From positions 1 to 52,959 of the forward strand of contig JAERRU010000024.1 of assembly GCA_016735295.1 (NCBI GenBank): a stretch of 52,959 bases of DNA, written 5' to 3'. This stretch comes from SAR324 cluster bacterium. GTDB lineage: Bacteria > SAR324 > XYD2-FULL-50-16 > JAERRU01. The notes beneath the pieces were generated by a model. It was not told the DNA's origin. It did no database searches and was given only the letters and a program-made list of their open reading frames with translations. This document shows positions 1 through 8,166 of this stretch, one piece after another (position 1 is the stretch's first letter; the number at the start of each line of letters is the position of its first letter). Made by a program: the position numbers and the translations under genes.

Positions 1-48
1 TTCGAAAAACATTACCCCACCAGCACCTAAAAAAATTATTGGTTATTT

Positions 49-382
49 GGGGCTAGTCAGAGGTCTATTTATCGGTAGAATTATCTTCTTGATAACCATC
101 TTTGCTAGTCCCTTCGGTGGTTGATAGTTTGGGGCTAGTCAGAGGTCTATTTATCGGTAGAATTATCTTCTTGATAGTCATCTTTGCTAGTCCCTTCGGT
201 GGTTGATAGTTTGGGGCTAGTCAGAGGTCTATTTATCGGTAGAATTAACTTCTTGATAGCCATCTTTGCTAGTCCCTTCGGCAGTTGATAGTTTTGAGAC
301 TAGTCAGAGGTCTATTTATCGGTAGAATTAACTTCTTGATAGCCATCTTTGCTAGTCCCTTCGGTGGTTGATAGTTTTTGGG
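49..382. repeat. Tandem array of about 82-83 bp units derived from the 3' end of rplI
   Basis: Four tandem units start at about 49, 131, 213 and 296. The matching segment of the rplI 3' end begins at about 379, so the spacings are 82, 82, 83 and 83 bp. On the minus strand each unit reads like the L9 tail, ending TDK-stop-TSD-stop where the gene has TDKSTSD-stop. Each unit also carries roughly 20 bp of downstream flank. The extra copies resemble each other more than they resemble the gene, and all have TAG in place of the TCA serine codon. There are no spacers between units. The array fills the whole spacer downstream of rplI. Confidence 0.9.
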
Positions 383-913
383 CTAGTCAGAAGTTGATTT
401 ATCGGTAGCATCCCCTTCCTGAGAGCTATTGTTAGTCTCTTCGGCAATCTCTTTTATCTCCTCTAAAGGAGTTTCTGGTATAATCTTTATGTTCAAGTTA
501 GCCGTAACTAAAGGATGTAATTTAATAATAACAACTTGCTCCCCGATTTTTCTTAGGTGAATTTCTTCTAGAGCATTTTTATTATTAATTGATATTTTCT
601 TTTCCTTAAGAGCGGCTAATATATGGCTAGTATTTACCGATCCGAAAAGATGACCTTCTTTATTGGTTTTTTCGGTAAATTCTAGCGTCATAGCGTTAAT
701 TTTTTCTGCTAAAGACTGGTAATCGGCCAATAATTTTTCCCGAGCCTCATCTAACTTTTTGCGTTGATGGGTCACCAATTTAATATTAGCACTATTGATG
801 CTAAACGCTTTATTTTTAGGAAGCAGGTAATTCCTGGCATAGCCTGGCTTTACCACAACTTCATCACCCAATAATCCAAGATTAGGCACATCTTCCCTTA
901 ATAATACTTTCAT
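383..913 (-). CDS. rplI: 50S ribosomal protein bL9
   Basis: Ribosomal protein L9 binds 23S rRNA near the L1 stalk and helps maintain reading frame. The N-terminal domain is clear (MKVLLREDVPNLGLLGDEV, then VKPGYARNYLLPKNKA), followed by the long connecting helix and the C-terminal domain ending near residue 147. Residues from about 148 form an extra acidic, Ser/Thr/Asp-rich tail ending in TDKSTSD, which makes the protein (176 aa) longer than the usual roughly 150 aa. It is the last gene of rpsF-rpsR-rplI and starts 18 bp after rpsR. The last 60 or so bases of the gene were the template for the tandem array just downstream. Confidence 0.97.
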   Translation of the reverse strand: MKVLLREDVPNLGLLGDEVVVKPGYARNYLLPKNKAFSINSANIKLVTHQRKKLDEAREKLLADYQSLAEKINAMTLEFTEKTNKEGHLFGSVNTSHILAALKEKKISINNKNALEEIHLRKIGEQVVIIKLHPLVTANLNIKIIPETPLEEIKEIAEETNNSSQEGDATDKSTSD

Positions 914-931
914 AATTTTTAACTCAGTTAG

Positions 932-1519
932 TTATAAATCTTCTTTAATTGGCTCAACGGTACTTTCTTTTACATCATCTTTATCTGAAGAATTTTCTTT
1001 CTCGCTGTCATCTTTTGCTAAAGATTCTTCAGATGATGGGAGAGATTCTTTTTCCTCAACGCTAGCGTCAATTTTCACTAAAGATTCCTCAGATGGTTTT
1101 GAAGAATCTTTTTTTTCAACGACAGCACTATCTTTTATTGAAGATTCCTCAGTTGATTGTGAAGAATCTTTTTTTTCATCATCAGCACTATCGGTTGGCT
1201 TGGTGACAAATTTCTTTGCATATTTTTCTTGCTGGCTAGCTAATTCCTCAGCCGCAGGATAATTTTGAATAAAAGACAATAAAGCTAAATTACGAGCCCT
1301 TTTAATCGCTAGCGATATCAAGGCTTGGTTGCGAGCATTAATGCTGTTAGCTCGCCCAGGCATAATCTTTCCCTTTTCAGTGGTGAAAAGGCTTAAGAGC
1401 TGGATATCTTTATGATCTATGTGGTCTAACTTAGCCGTTTCTATTGAACAAAACTTTTTTCTCGCCGCTAAAGTATAATTGCGACGACGACTATTCTTCC
1501 TCCTTCTTCTTTTTCCCAT
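932..1519 (-). CDS. rpsR: 30S ribosomal protein bS18 with long acidic repeat tail
   Basis: S18 pairs with S6 on the 30S platform. The conserved core lies at residues 24-88: DHIDHKDIQLLSLF, EKGKIMPGRA and AIKRARNLALLSF match the family. It is preceded by an Arg-rich N-terminus (GKRRRRKNSRRRN). The protein is 195 aa, whereas S18 is normally about 75-95 aa. Residues 110 to 195 are an added low-complexity acidic tail that contains three 20-residue repeats of the type DSA-EKKDSS-EES-K. The gene starts 2 bp after the rpsF stop. The tail is absent from the S18 proteins I know, so it is unlikely to be needed for assembly. Confidence 0.95.
   Translation of the reverse strand: MGKRRRRKNSRRRNYTLAARKKFCSIETAKLDHIDHKDIQLLSLFTTEKGKIMPGRANSINARNQALISLAIKRARNLALLSFIQNYPAAEELASQQEKYAKKFVTKPTDSADDEKKDSSQSTEESSIKDSAVVEKKDSSKPSEESLVKIDASVEEKESLPSSEESLAKDDSEKENSSDKDDVKESTVEPIKEDL
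1021..1200 (-). repeat. Three in-frame 60-bp tandem repeats inside rpsR
   Basis: Units begin at 1021, 1081 and 1141, each opening with aagattc on the plus strand. They encode residues 110-129, 130-149 and 150-169 of bS18. The 60-bp period is a multiple of three, so expansion lengthens the acidic tail without a frameshift. A fourth, eroded unit may follow at residues 170-185. Confidence 0.85.
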
Positions 1520-1521
1520 AA

Positions 1522-1896
1522 TTAGTTACCTTTTTTGCTATCTAGATATAAATTAACGTTAATTTTTGGATCTTCTGAAATTGTTTGTAAGAAAGTGATT
1601 TCTTTTTCTAAGTCATCACATTTTATAGGTAGGCTCCGCAAGACAAATTCATCAAAAGCGGCTTTATCTTTTAATAAGGCAAGAACAGTGCTTGGAGCAC
1701 TAAAATAGATGATATAATAGATGGCAAACTGTTTTTTATTTACTAAATAAGCCAACTTGCGGCGACCCCATAATTTGGAGCTAGTAACAGTTCCGCCATT
1801 TTCGGTGACAATTTCTTGGTATTTTTTAACGACGTCCGCGGCTTCTTCGTCGCTTAAAGAATTATCGATAATTAAAAAAAACTCGTATCCTTGCAT
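1522..1896 (-). CDS. rpsF: 30S ribosomal protein bS6
   Basis: S6 is the platform protein that forms a heterodimer with S18. The whole 124-residue protein fits the family: MQGYEFFLIIDNSLSDEE at the N-terminus, GGTVTSSKLWGRRKLAY in the middle, and a C-terminal half with FDEFVLRSLPIKCDD. No long tail is present, unlike its two operon partners. A good Shine-Dalgarno (AAGGAG) lies 5 nt upstream of ATG. It is the first gene of rpsF-rpsR-rplI. Confidence 0.97.
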   Translation of the reverse strand: MQGYEFFLIIDNSLSDEEAADVVKKYQEIVTENGGTVTSSKLWGRRKLAYLVNKKQFAIYYIIYFSAPSTVLALLKDKAAFDEFVLRSLPIKCDDLEKEITFLQTISEDPKINVNLYLDSKKGN

Positions 1897-1910
1897 AAAA
1901 CTCCTTGTGG

Positions 1911-1935
1911 ATAAAAGCCCATTAAATAAAGGGCT
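1911..1935 (-). terminator. Short GC hairpin between ychF and rpsF
   Basis: The minus strand reads AGCCC, a 10-nt AT-rich loop, GGGCT, then TTTTAT. It could end ychF transcripts or form part of the rpsF leader, where S6:S18 autoregulation occurs in other bacteria. The stem is only 5 bp and I do not see the CCG bulge of the known S6:S18 leader. Confidence 0.35.
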
Positions 1936-1989
1936 AAGGGTTAAAAATTAATAATAAATATCTAAAACTTAAAGTTATAAATGCCTAAC

Positions 1990-3072
1990 TCAAGCTTGGA
2001 ATCTAATATGTACTATATCTCCATCTTTAATTCTATAGTTTTTTCCTTCAATTCTAATTTTTCCGAGATTTTTTAAGGCCAACTCATTTTTTTGCTGGGC
2101 AATATCGGCGTAATTATAAACTTCACCTCTAATAAAACCTTTTTGCATATCAGAATGTATTTTGCCTGCTGCTTCGGGCAGAGGGGCATCTTTTCGCACA
2201 TTCCACGCTCGAACTTCTTTTTCTCCTGCCGTAAAAAATGTGATCTGATTTATAATTTTAAAAGATTCTCTAATTACTAACCTTAATGCTGAAAAAGGTA
2301 AAGATAATTCTTTTAAGAATAGGCTCCGATCGGCGTCATTTAAATCAGAAATCTCTTCTTCTAGCTTAGCCGAGATTTTAATAGCTTCAATATTTTGTTT
2401 TTTAGCATATTGGATAACTTTTTGGGCCAGTAAATTATCTTCATCATTACCGTCTCCAACATTTAGCACAAAAAATAATGGTTTGGCGGTTAATAAAGAA
2501 AGCTCAGCCATGAGTTCAATTAATTTTACATCATCAAGATAATCATAATTAATAGCCAGCTTTCCCTCGTTTAAATGATCATCAAGACCAGCCAAAAAGG
2601 CAATTATTTCTTTTTCGCCGTGATTCTTTTTTTCTCTTTTTAAATGACGATTAACCGTTTCTAAATCGGCTAAAATAAGCTCAGTATGAATAATATCTAT
2701 GTCTCGAATGGGATCTATGTCGTCTTCAACATGAATAATATCATCATTACGAAAACAGCGAACCACTTCTAGCAGGGCGTCTACTTGGCGAATATTATCT
2801 AAAAATTTATTACCCAACCCGGCTCCTTGTGACGCTCCCTTAACTAAGCCAGCAATATCAACCACTTCCACCACATTAGGGATAATTTTTTCTGTAGTAA
2901 ATATTTTTGCCAAAGCTTGCAGCCTTTCATCTGGTACCTTAGCGATACCAACATTAGGCTCAATGGTGCAAAAGGGATAATTAGCCATCTCAATTGGCTG
3001 GGAGGTGATCGCCTTAAATAAAGTGGATTTACCAACATTGGGCAAGCCAATAATACCTATATTTAATCCCAT
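1990..3072 (-). CDS. ychF: Redox-regulated ATPase YchF (OLA1 family)
   Basis: YchF is a ribosome-associated P-loop ATPase of the TRAFAC/Obg class that prefers ATP and is linked to stress and translation. Visible features are the P-loop GLPNVGKST (residues 9-17), the switch region NYPFCTIEPNVG, the DIAGLVKGAS motif (G3, lacking the usual Gln as in the whole family), and a C-terminal TGS-like domain around IHSDMQKGFIRGEV. At 360 aa it has the normal length. It starts 3 bp after the pth stop, so the two are co-transcribed, as in many alphaproteobacteria. Confidence 0.97.
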   Translation of the reverse strand: MGLNIGIIGLPNVGKSTLFKAITSQPIEMANYPFCTIEPNVGIAKVPDERLQALAKIFTTEKIIPNVVEVVDIAGLVKGASQGAGLGNKFLDNIRQVDALLEVVRCFRNDDIIHVEDDIDPIRDIDIIHTELILADLETVNRHLKREKKNHGEKEIIAFLAGLDDHLNEGKLAINYDYLDDVKLIELMAELSLLTAKPLFFVLNVGDGNDEDNLLAQKVIQYAKKQNIEAIKISAKLEEEISDLNDADRSLFLKELSLPFSALRLVIRESFKIINQITFFTAGEKEVRAWNVRKDAPLPEAAGKIHSDMQKGFIRGEVYNYADIAQQKNELALKNLGKIRIEGKNYRIKDGDIVHIRFQA

Positions 3073-3075
3073 AGT

Positions 3076-3633
3076 TTACGTAAAGACAGGGGGAACTTGT
3101 AGCGTCCGATCTTCAATAAAATCAGACAATAAATCGTTGGTCATATCTAATAAAGGGGCTAAAGAGACCCTATGTTCGGGGTGTATTGGTGATAAAACTT
3201 GTTTTGCCGGAGCCAAATTGCCCGCTCGGCCAATGCCAATCTTTAATCTTTGAAAGTCACCTCCTTTTAGGTGAGAAATTATATCACGTAAGCCGTTATG
3301 GCCGCCGTGCCCCCCATTTTGACGATATCTAATTTTACCAAAAGGCAAGTCTAAATCGTCGTGCACTACTAGCAATTGATTAAGCTCGCAAGTAAAAAAA
3401 TTTAGTGCCTTAGCAACCGCAACCCCACTAAGATTCATAAAAGTCATCGGTTTAAATAGGCCAAAAGAATGATTATTCAATCTTCCTTGCCAGAAATCTC
3501 CCGAAAATTTATGTTTACCCTTATCATCATCAAGCAGACTAGCTGCTAAATGATCAATCGCCATAAAGCCGATGTTATGATAGGTCTGGCTATAATTTTT
3601 ACCAGGATTACCTAGGCCTACGAGCAATTTCAT
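3076..3633 (-). CDS. pth: Peptidyl-tRNA hydrolase
   Basis: Pth releases tRNA from peptidyl-tRNA that drops off the ribosome. The N-terminus MKLLVGLGNPGKNYSQTYHN includes the catalytic His after the conserved Asn-rich start. GLFKPMTFMNLSG, VVHDDLDLPFGKIR and GGHGGHNGLRDI are all intact family motifs. The frame is open back to 3678, but the homologous start is the ATG at 3633 (185 aa); the upstream 15 codons look like translated spacer. It sits between rplY and ychF in the usual stress/translation cluster. Confidence 0.96.
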   Translation of the reverse strand: MKLLVGLGNPGKNYSQTYHNIGFMAIDHLAASLLDDDKGKHKFSGDFWQGRLNNHSFGLFKPMTFMNLSGVAVAKALNFFTCELNQLLVVHDDLDLPFGKIRYRQNGGHGGHNGLRDIISHLKGGDFQRLKIGIGRAGNLAPAKQVLSPIHPEHRVSLAPLLDMTNDLLSDFIEDRTLQVPPVFT

Positions 3634-3702
3634 TTTAAAATAAAAAATGATAATCTTTTTCAAAAACCAACCAGCCAATAAAGCAAGATATAATATAAAA
3701 AA

Positions 3703-4407
3703 TTAACTGCCTTTTGAGGTAGGAGCACTTTCAGAATCAGAATCTGAGCTTGAATCCGCATCAGAAGCAGTGGCTTCTTTAACTTTTGCATCGTGATCAG
3801 TTTCTACTTCCTCTTCCGCTTCTTGTTTCGCTGCTGCGGTGGTGATAATTGTATAATTATCATTTTTTGCTGTGACGAGCGATATTCCTTCAGGCAAAAT
3901 CATATCATTAGCATGAATGCTGCCGCCAAGCTCTAAATTGTCAATATCAACTTCAATAGCAACAGGGATATCTTTAATTTTACCCCTTACTAGCACAGCA
4001 TGTTTAACTATATGCAACACACCGCCTAATTTAGTTACCTTATCTTCTCCGATAGTGCTAATCGGAACTTCTATATCAACTATGGTATCTAGTTTTATTT
4101 CTCTAAAATCGACATGTAATAATTGCCTAGTGACTGGCGATATTTGATAATCTTGGACGATTACTCTTTTTGTGGTAGTCGCTCCTGTATCAGAAACTAT
4201 CTCCAAATCAAATAATTTTTCAGCACTTCTAGCATTTTCTTTTATGAATCGCCACGCTTGGTCTCTGAACATAGAGATATTTACAGGCTCTTTAATTCCA
4301 TATACTACCCCAGAATTTTGAGGTATGCCTTGGCTAGGGGTTCTTAAGCGGCGATTAATGCCTTTTCCTGTTTGATAACGTTGTGTTACTTTAAATTTAG
4401 TAGTCAT
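3703..4407 (-). CDS. rplY: 50S ribosomal protein bL25 (long, CTC type) with acidic tail
   Basis: L25 binds 5S rRNA. The protein has an N-terminal 5S-binding domain (to about residue 95, with GKGINRRLRTPSQGIPQ and QLLHVDFREI) and the C-terminal TL5/CTC beta domain to about residue 187 (VPISTIGEDKVTKLGGVL, VDIDNLELGGSIHANDM). The last 45 or so residues are an acidic tail rich in Ser, Asp and Glu (SDADSSSDSDSES). Long L25 proteins often have acidic tails, but this one parallels those of bS18 and bL9 in the same window. It is the first gene of rplY-pth-ychF, diverging from yajC. Confidence 0.95.
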   Translation of the reverse strand: MTTKFKVTQRYQTGKGINRRLRTPSQGIPQNSGVVYGIKEPVNISMFRDQAWRFIKENARSAEKLFDLEIVSDTGATTTKRVIVQDYQISPVTRQLLHVDFREIKLDTIVDIEVPISTIGEDKVTKLGGVLHIVKHAVLVRGKIKDIPVAIEVDIDNLELGGSIHANDMILPEGISLVTAKNDNYTIITTAAAKQEAEEEVETDHDAKVKEATASDADSSSDSDSESAPTSKGS

Positions 4408-4690
4408 TTTTAGCGTAAGAAAAATAAAAGAAATTAAATAATAAATTGATTAATTTAAGTAAGCTAACCTGTTAGTCTAAGTTCTTTAATTTAATAAAGC
4501 AACTATAAATTAAGTAAATAGTGGGTTGATAAAAGAAAAATTAATTCTTAAGGTTAATTTTATAAGATGTACCTTGACTAAGATAAGATTAAGGATTAAC
4601 AAGAGAGGTTTAGTTGTATAAGAAATGAGAAAAGAGAGGTAGTTTTTAGGAAATAAAGATAAACATTATAAATCTAAATCTAGGCAAGCT
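4408..4690. promoter_or_regulatory. Divergent AT-rich promoter region of rplY and yajC
   Basis: This 283-bp spacer separates two divergent operons and must hold promoters for both. It is very AT-rich. A TTGACT hexamer occurs at 4574-4579 on the plus strand, but I see no convincing -10 at the right distance. I find no tandem repeat or RNA gene here. Confidence 0.4.
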
Positions 4691-5089
4691 ATGATAAAAA
4701 AGCAAAATTGGTTAAATAAATTAATTAAATTATTAGTAACAGCGGTATTTATAGGGATTAGTGGAAACACATTTGCGCTTACATCTTTTTCAGAAGGACA
4801 ACCGGCGTGGATGCAAGTTTTGCCGATAGTACTGATATTTGGAATATTTTTTCTATTAGTAATTTGGCCACAACAAAGAAAGATGAAAAAGCATAGGACG
4901 TTGGTAAATTCTTTGAATAAGGGTGATGAAGTGCTAATTTCTTCAGGAATTTTTGGTAAGGTGCAAAAATTACACGAAGACCAAAGAACTATTTATCTAA
5001 CAATTAGTGATAAAACAGTGATTAGAGTTACAAAAGATAGTGTAGCTCAAGTTATTAGCAGTAAGGGCAGTAAAGCAAGTAGCAAGTAG
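4691..5089 (+). CDS. yajC: Preprotein translocase subunit YajC
   Basis: YajC is a small inner-membrane protein that associates with SecDF. It has an N-terminal hydrophobic stretch (residues 11-29), then the family transmembrane helix (about 41-59, VLPIVLIFGIFFLLVIWPQQ) with the hallmark PQQRKMKKH just after it. A cytoplasmic domain follows (LNKGDEVLISSGIFGKV). The extra N-terminal segment resembles a signal peptide and makes the protein (132 aa) slightly longer than usual. It leads the yajC-secD-secF operon. Confidence 0.95.
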   Translation: MIKKQNWLNKLIKLLVTAVFIGISGNTFALTSFSEGQPAWMQVLPIVLIFGIFFLLVIWPQQRKMKKHRTLVNSLNKGDEVLISSGIFGKVQKLHEDQRTIYLTISDKTVIRVTKDSVAQVISSKGSKASSK

Positions 5090-5147
5090 CAAGTAGTTAT
5101 AAAAATCAAGTAAACGGAAAAAGATAGATTAAAGAAGATAAATATAG

Positions 5148-7193
5148 ATGAACAAGATCGCTATTAAGGTAATAATCCTCTTTTGTTTTTTGGGAATAGT
5201 TGGATATTTTAATTATCCAAGTTTTAAAAATTTCTTTTTAACAGATCAGGCAGATATTGAAAGAATCATAGCTGAGAGGCATGAATTTGCTCAGAATTTG
5301 ATTAGCGAGCTTGACGTACTTGCTTTGTTTTTGCCTGAGGCTGATAAATCCCGAATAAGGGTGGTTCTTAAGGGAGGGCAAGAAGGAGTGTTTCCGATGG
5401 AAAACTCGGCGATAAAGAATATTTTAAAGGGAAAATTTGCCTTAGAGAGCACGGAAGATGGGACTTTTTTAAGGCTATTAAAATTTGATAAAGATATCTT
5501 TATTTCTGATTTTGCTAAAAAATTAAATGAGCTAGCAAGGAATTTAGATCGGATTGGATCGATAGAAATTTCAGAAGATAAGCAAAGCTTAATTTTTAAG
5601 ATGGTAACCAACAAAAGGTTAGCGTTAGAATCACCACCCATTGATACTATCTTTAAGGATAATAAGTATGATTGGTTGTATGATGCAAATAGTTCACAAT
5701 ATCAAGCGAGGGTGGCTAATCCACCGAATTTGCTTAGTTTAGGATTAGATTTAAAGGGGGGGATTTATCTTGATGTAGGGATAGATCAAGATAAGGCGGT
5801 GCAAGAATTTCTAGAAAGAAAACAAGTGGTGTTAGAAAATACCTTGTTTGATTTGGATATAGGTGTGAAAGAGGCTACCAGCAATAATAAAGATGGAATA
5901 ACTATCATATTAAAAAATCAAGCAGACCAAGAAGGAATAGCAGAGGCTATTGGGGGGCTGATAGATGGTCTTGATTTAATAGAAGAGGGGGCCAAGCTTC
6001 AGTTAAAGGTGAAGGATAGTTATGAGCAAAGCATACAAGAAGATTCACTACGCCAAGCGATGGAGATAATAAGGAGTAGGATAGATTTATTAGGGGTAAA
6101 GGAGCCTATTATCCAAAAGCGGGGCAAAGATGCGATAGTAGTGCAAATTCCAGGAGAAACGGATTCTTTAAGAATAAAGGAGTTAATTACTAAGCCGGCT
6201 AATTTGGAATTTAGGATAGTGTTAGATGAAACTGGTGGAAATACAGCAACTGGCTCATCGGCAGGGGATGGAGAGATTTTATATACAGAGAAGCTAGATG
6301 ATAAAACAAAAGAGGTAATAGAGACGCAAGCTATATTAGTATCAAAAGAGGTGGCTTTAGGCGGAGATATGATCGCAGATGCTAGGGTTGTGTTTGATCA
6401 AATGAGCGGAGCTCCGCAAGTTTCAATGGATATGAAACCAGCAGGGGCAAAGATATTCGCTGAGATAACCAGAAATAATGTGGGTCGTAGTTTGGCGATA
6501 GTGTTAGATAAAAAGGTGCGTTCATACCCCAGAATAAATCAAGCAATCTATGGGGGGCAAGCTTCTATATCTGGTAGTTTTTCAGTTGATGAGGCCAGAG
6601 ATTTGGCGATAGTTTTGCGATCAGGGGCTTTGCCTGTAAAATTAATAATCAATGAAGAGAGGGTAGTAGGGGCGTCATTAGGAGAAGAATCAATAGCAAA
6701 ATCTTTTTATGCATTGGTGGTTGGTTTTTCTATATTAGCAGTTTTAATAATGATTTATTACGCCTTGTCGGGTTTATTGGCGATAATAGGGTTATGGATA
6801 AATTTACTTATGTTATTGGCGGTGTTGGCATTTTTTGGAGCTACATTAACCTTGCCGGGGATAGCGGGAATAATTTTAACTATAGGAATGGCGGTAGACG
6901 CTAATGTATTGATATTTGAGAGAATCAGGGAAGAATTAAAGCACGGAGCGATGCCTAGGCGGGCAATACAGCAAGGATTTAACCGGGTAGCGGTAACGAT
7001 TTTAGACGCAAACATCACCACATTAATGGTGGCGGCGGTGTTGTTTCAATTTGGAACTGGGCCGATTAGGGGTTTTGCGGTGACATTGGCGATAGGAATA
7101 TGCACGACTATCATAACTAGTTTAGGCATATCTCGTTGGTTTTATGATATAGTTTATTTGCGCAAGCATAATTTAAAGAGAATTTCGATTTAG
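5148..7193 (+). CDS. secD: Protein translocase subunit SecD
   Basis: SecD works with SecF to pull exported proteins out of SecYEG using the proton gradient. One N-terminal transmembrane helix is followed by a large periplasmic region with the D1 signature LSLGLDLKGGIYLDVGID (about residue 200), and then five C-terminal helices. The RND-type motif ending in AVDANVLIFERIREE and the final DANITTLMVAAVLF segment are conserved. The 681 aa length exceeds that of E. coli SecD (about 615 aa); the extra sequence is in the periplasmic part before residue 195. Confidence 0.97.
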   Translation: MNKIAIKVIILFCFLGIVGYFNYPSFKNFFLTDQADIERIIAERHEFAQNLISELDVLALFLPEADKSRIRVVLKGGQEGVFPMENSAIKNILKGKFALESTEDGTFLRLLKFDKDIFISDFAKKLNELARNLDRIGSIEISEDKQSLIFKMVTNKRLALESPPIDTIFKDNKYDWLYDANSSQYQARVANPPNLLSLGLDLKGGIYLDVGIDQDKAVQEFLERKQVVLENTLFDLDIGVKEATSNNKDGITIILKNQADQEGIAEAIGGLIDGLDLIEEGAKLQLKVKDSYEQSIQEDSLRQAMEIIRSRIDLLGVKEPIIQKRGKDAIVVQIPGETDSLRIKELITKPANLEFRIVLDETGGNTATGSSAGDGEILYTEKLDDKTKEVIETQAILVSKEVALGGDMIADARVVFDQMSGAPQVSMDMKPAGAKIFAEITRNNVGRSLAIVLDKKVRSYPRINQAIYGGQASISGSFSVDEARDLAIVLRSGALPVKLIINEERVVGASLGEESIAKSFYALVVGFSILAVLIMIYYALSGLLAIIGLWINLLMLLAVLAFFGATLTLPGIAGIILTIGMAVDANVLIFERIREELKHGAMPRRAIQQGFNRVAVTILDANITTLMVAAVLFQFGTGPIRGFAVTLAIGICTTIITSLGISRWFYDIVYLRKHNLKRISI

Positions 7194-7203
7194 TTTTAGC
7201 ATT

Positions 7204-8163
7204 ATGATAAGTCTTTTTAAGCAGACGCCAGAAGTAAATTTTTTAGAGAAGAAGGCGATATTTTTAATAATTTCAGCAATATTTGTGGGGATAACGGCAG
7301 TTTCATTTTTACAAAAGGGGCTAAGCCTAGGATTAGATTTTAAGGGGGGAACCTTGGTGCAGGTGCTTTTTAATGAGGAGGTTGATCAGATAAGCTTGCA
7401 AGAGAAGTTATCACAATCTTTAGGTATACCAGTTAGTATTAGGCGTTTAGGGGGTGGGGATTCTAAGGAAATGATAATATCTTTTAGTGAGAGCTACGGC
7501 AAGGGGTTAGATGGAGATGCTCAGGTTTTGGTTAAGAATAGCTTAACGGAGCAGGGATTAGATTTTGAGATTAGGCAAGTAGAATCAATCGGTCCAAAGA
7601 TGGGCGGTGAGTTAAGGGAGAGTGCTTGGTATTCAATCTTATTATCAATGGGGTTGATTTTACTTTATATGACGGTACGCTTTAAATGGTATTTAGGAAT
7701 AGGGGCGATAGTTGCTTTGGTACATGATGCGGTGGTTACTATGGGGGCGTTTTCATTATTTAATGTAGAATTTGATTTAACAGCGTTAGCGGGAGTATTG
7801 ACGTTGCTTGGATATTCTATGAATGACACGATAGTCTTATTTGATCGAGTGAGGGAAAACATCGTGAAGCACCCGGGGATGAAGTTAACGGCGGTCATAA
7901 ATTTAAGCGTTAATGAGACTATGAGCCGAACTATTTTAACTTTTGCGACAACATTTATAGTAATTTTCGCGATGTATTTTTTTGGAGGGGAATCGATCAA
8001 AGGATTTAGCTTTGCCTTTTTGATAGGATTAGTTGTGGGCACCTATTCTTCAGTATTTATCGCGAGCCCTTTTGCGATATGGAGCCTTATATTTTTTGGC
8101 TCAAGAAGAGCGGCAAAAAGGGATAAAACTCAGTCAAATTTGATAAAAAAACCAGCAAAATGA
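7204..8163 (+). CDS. secF: Protein translocase subunit SecF
   Basis: SecF is the partner of SecD in the Sec translocon. There is an N-terminal helix (residues 20-38), then LGLDFKGGTLVQV, a periplasmic domain, and a C-terminal five-helix block. GYSMNDTIVLFDRVREN is the family signature and SRTILTFATTFIVI is also conserved. It is complete at 319 aa, begins 10 bp after secD and ends 3 bp before the GTG start of argS. Confidence 0.97.
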   Translation: MISLFKQTPEVNFLEKKAIFLIISAIFVGITAVSFLQKGLSLGLDFKGGTLVQVLFNEEVDQISLQEKLSQSLGIPVSIRRLGGGDSKEMIISFSESYGKGLDGDAQVLVKNSLTEQGLDFEIRQVESIGPKMGGELRESAWYSILLSMGLILLYMTVRFKWYLGIGAIVALVHDAVVTMGAFSLFNVEFDLTALAGVLTLLGYSMNDTIVLFDRVRENIVKHPGMKLTAVINLSVNETMSRTILTFATTFIVIFAMYFFGGESIKGFSFAFLIGLVVGTYSSVFIASPFAIWSLIFFGSRRAAKRDKTQSNLIKKPAK

Positions 8164-8166
8164 TAG

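Noticed and set aside
1-48. Edge fragment of another gene left of the array
   Set aside because: Only about 48 bp are visible; the minus strand has a Gly-rich stretch followed by ATG, but it is too short to assign.
49-382. Possible CRISPR array
   Set aside because: Units are contiguous, with no variable spacers, and derive from rplI coding sequence; no cas genes are present.
383-913. rplI truncated from a longer protein by a nonsense mutation, with the array as its lost tail
   Set aside because: The period is not a multiple of three and each unit carries its own stop, so the array never encoded one continuous protein.
1906-1914. Perfect DnaA box (TGTGGATAA, i.e. TTATCCACA on the minus strand) as an origin element
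   Set aside because: It is a single 9-mer overlapping the rpsF leader and Shine-Dalgarno region, with no cluster of boxes or AT-rich unwinding element.
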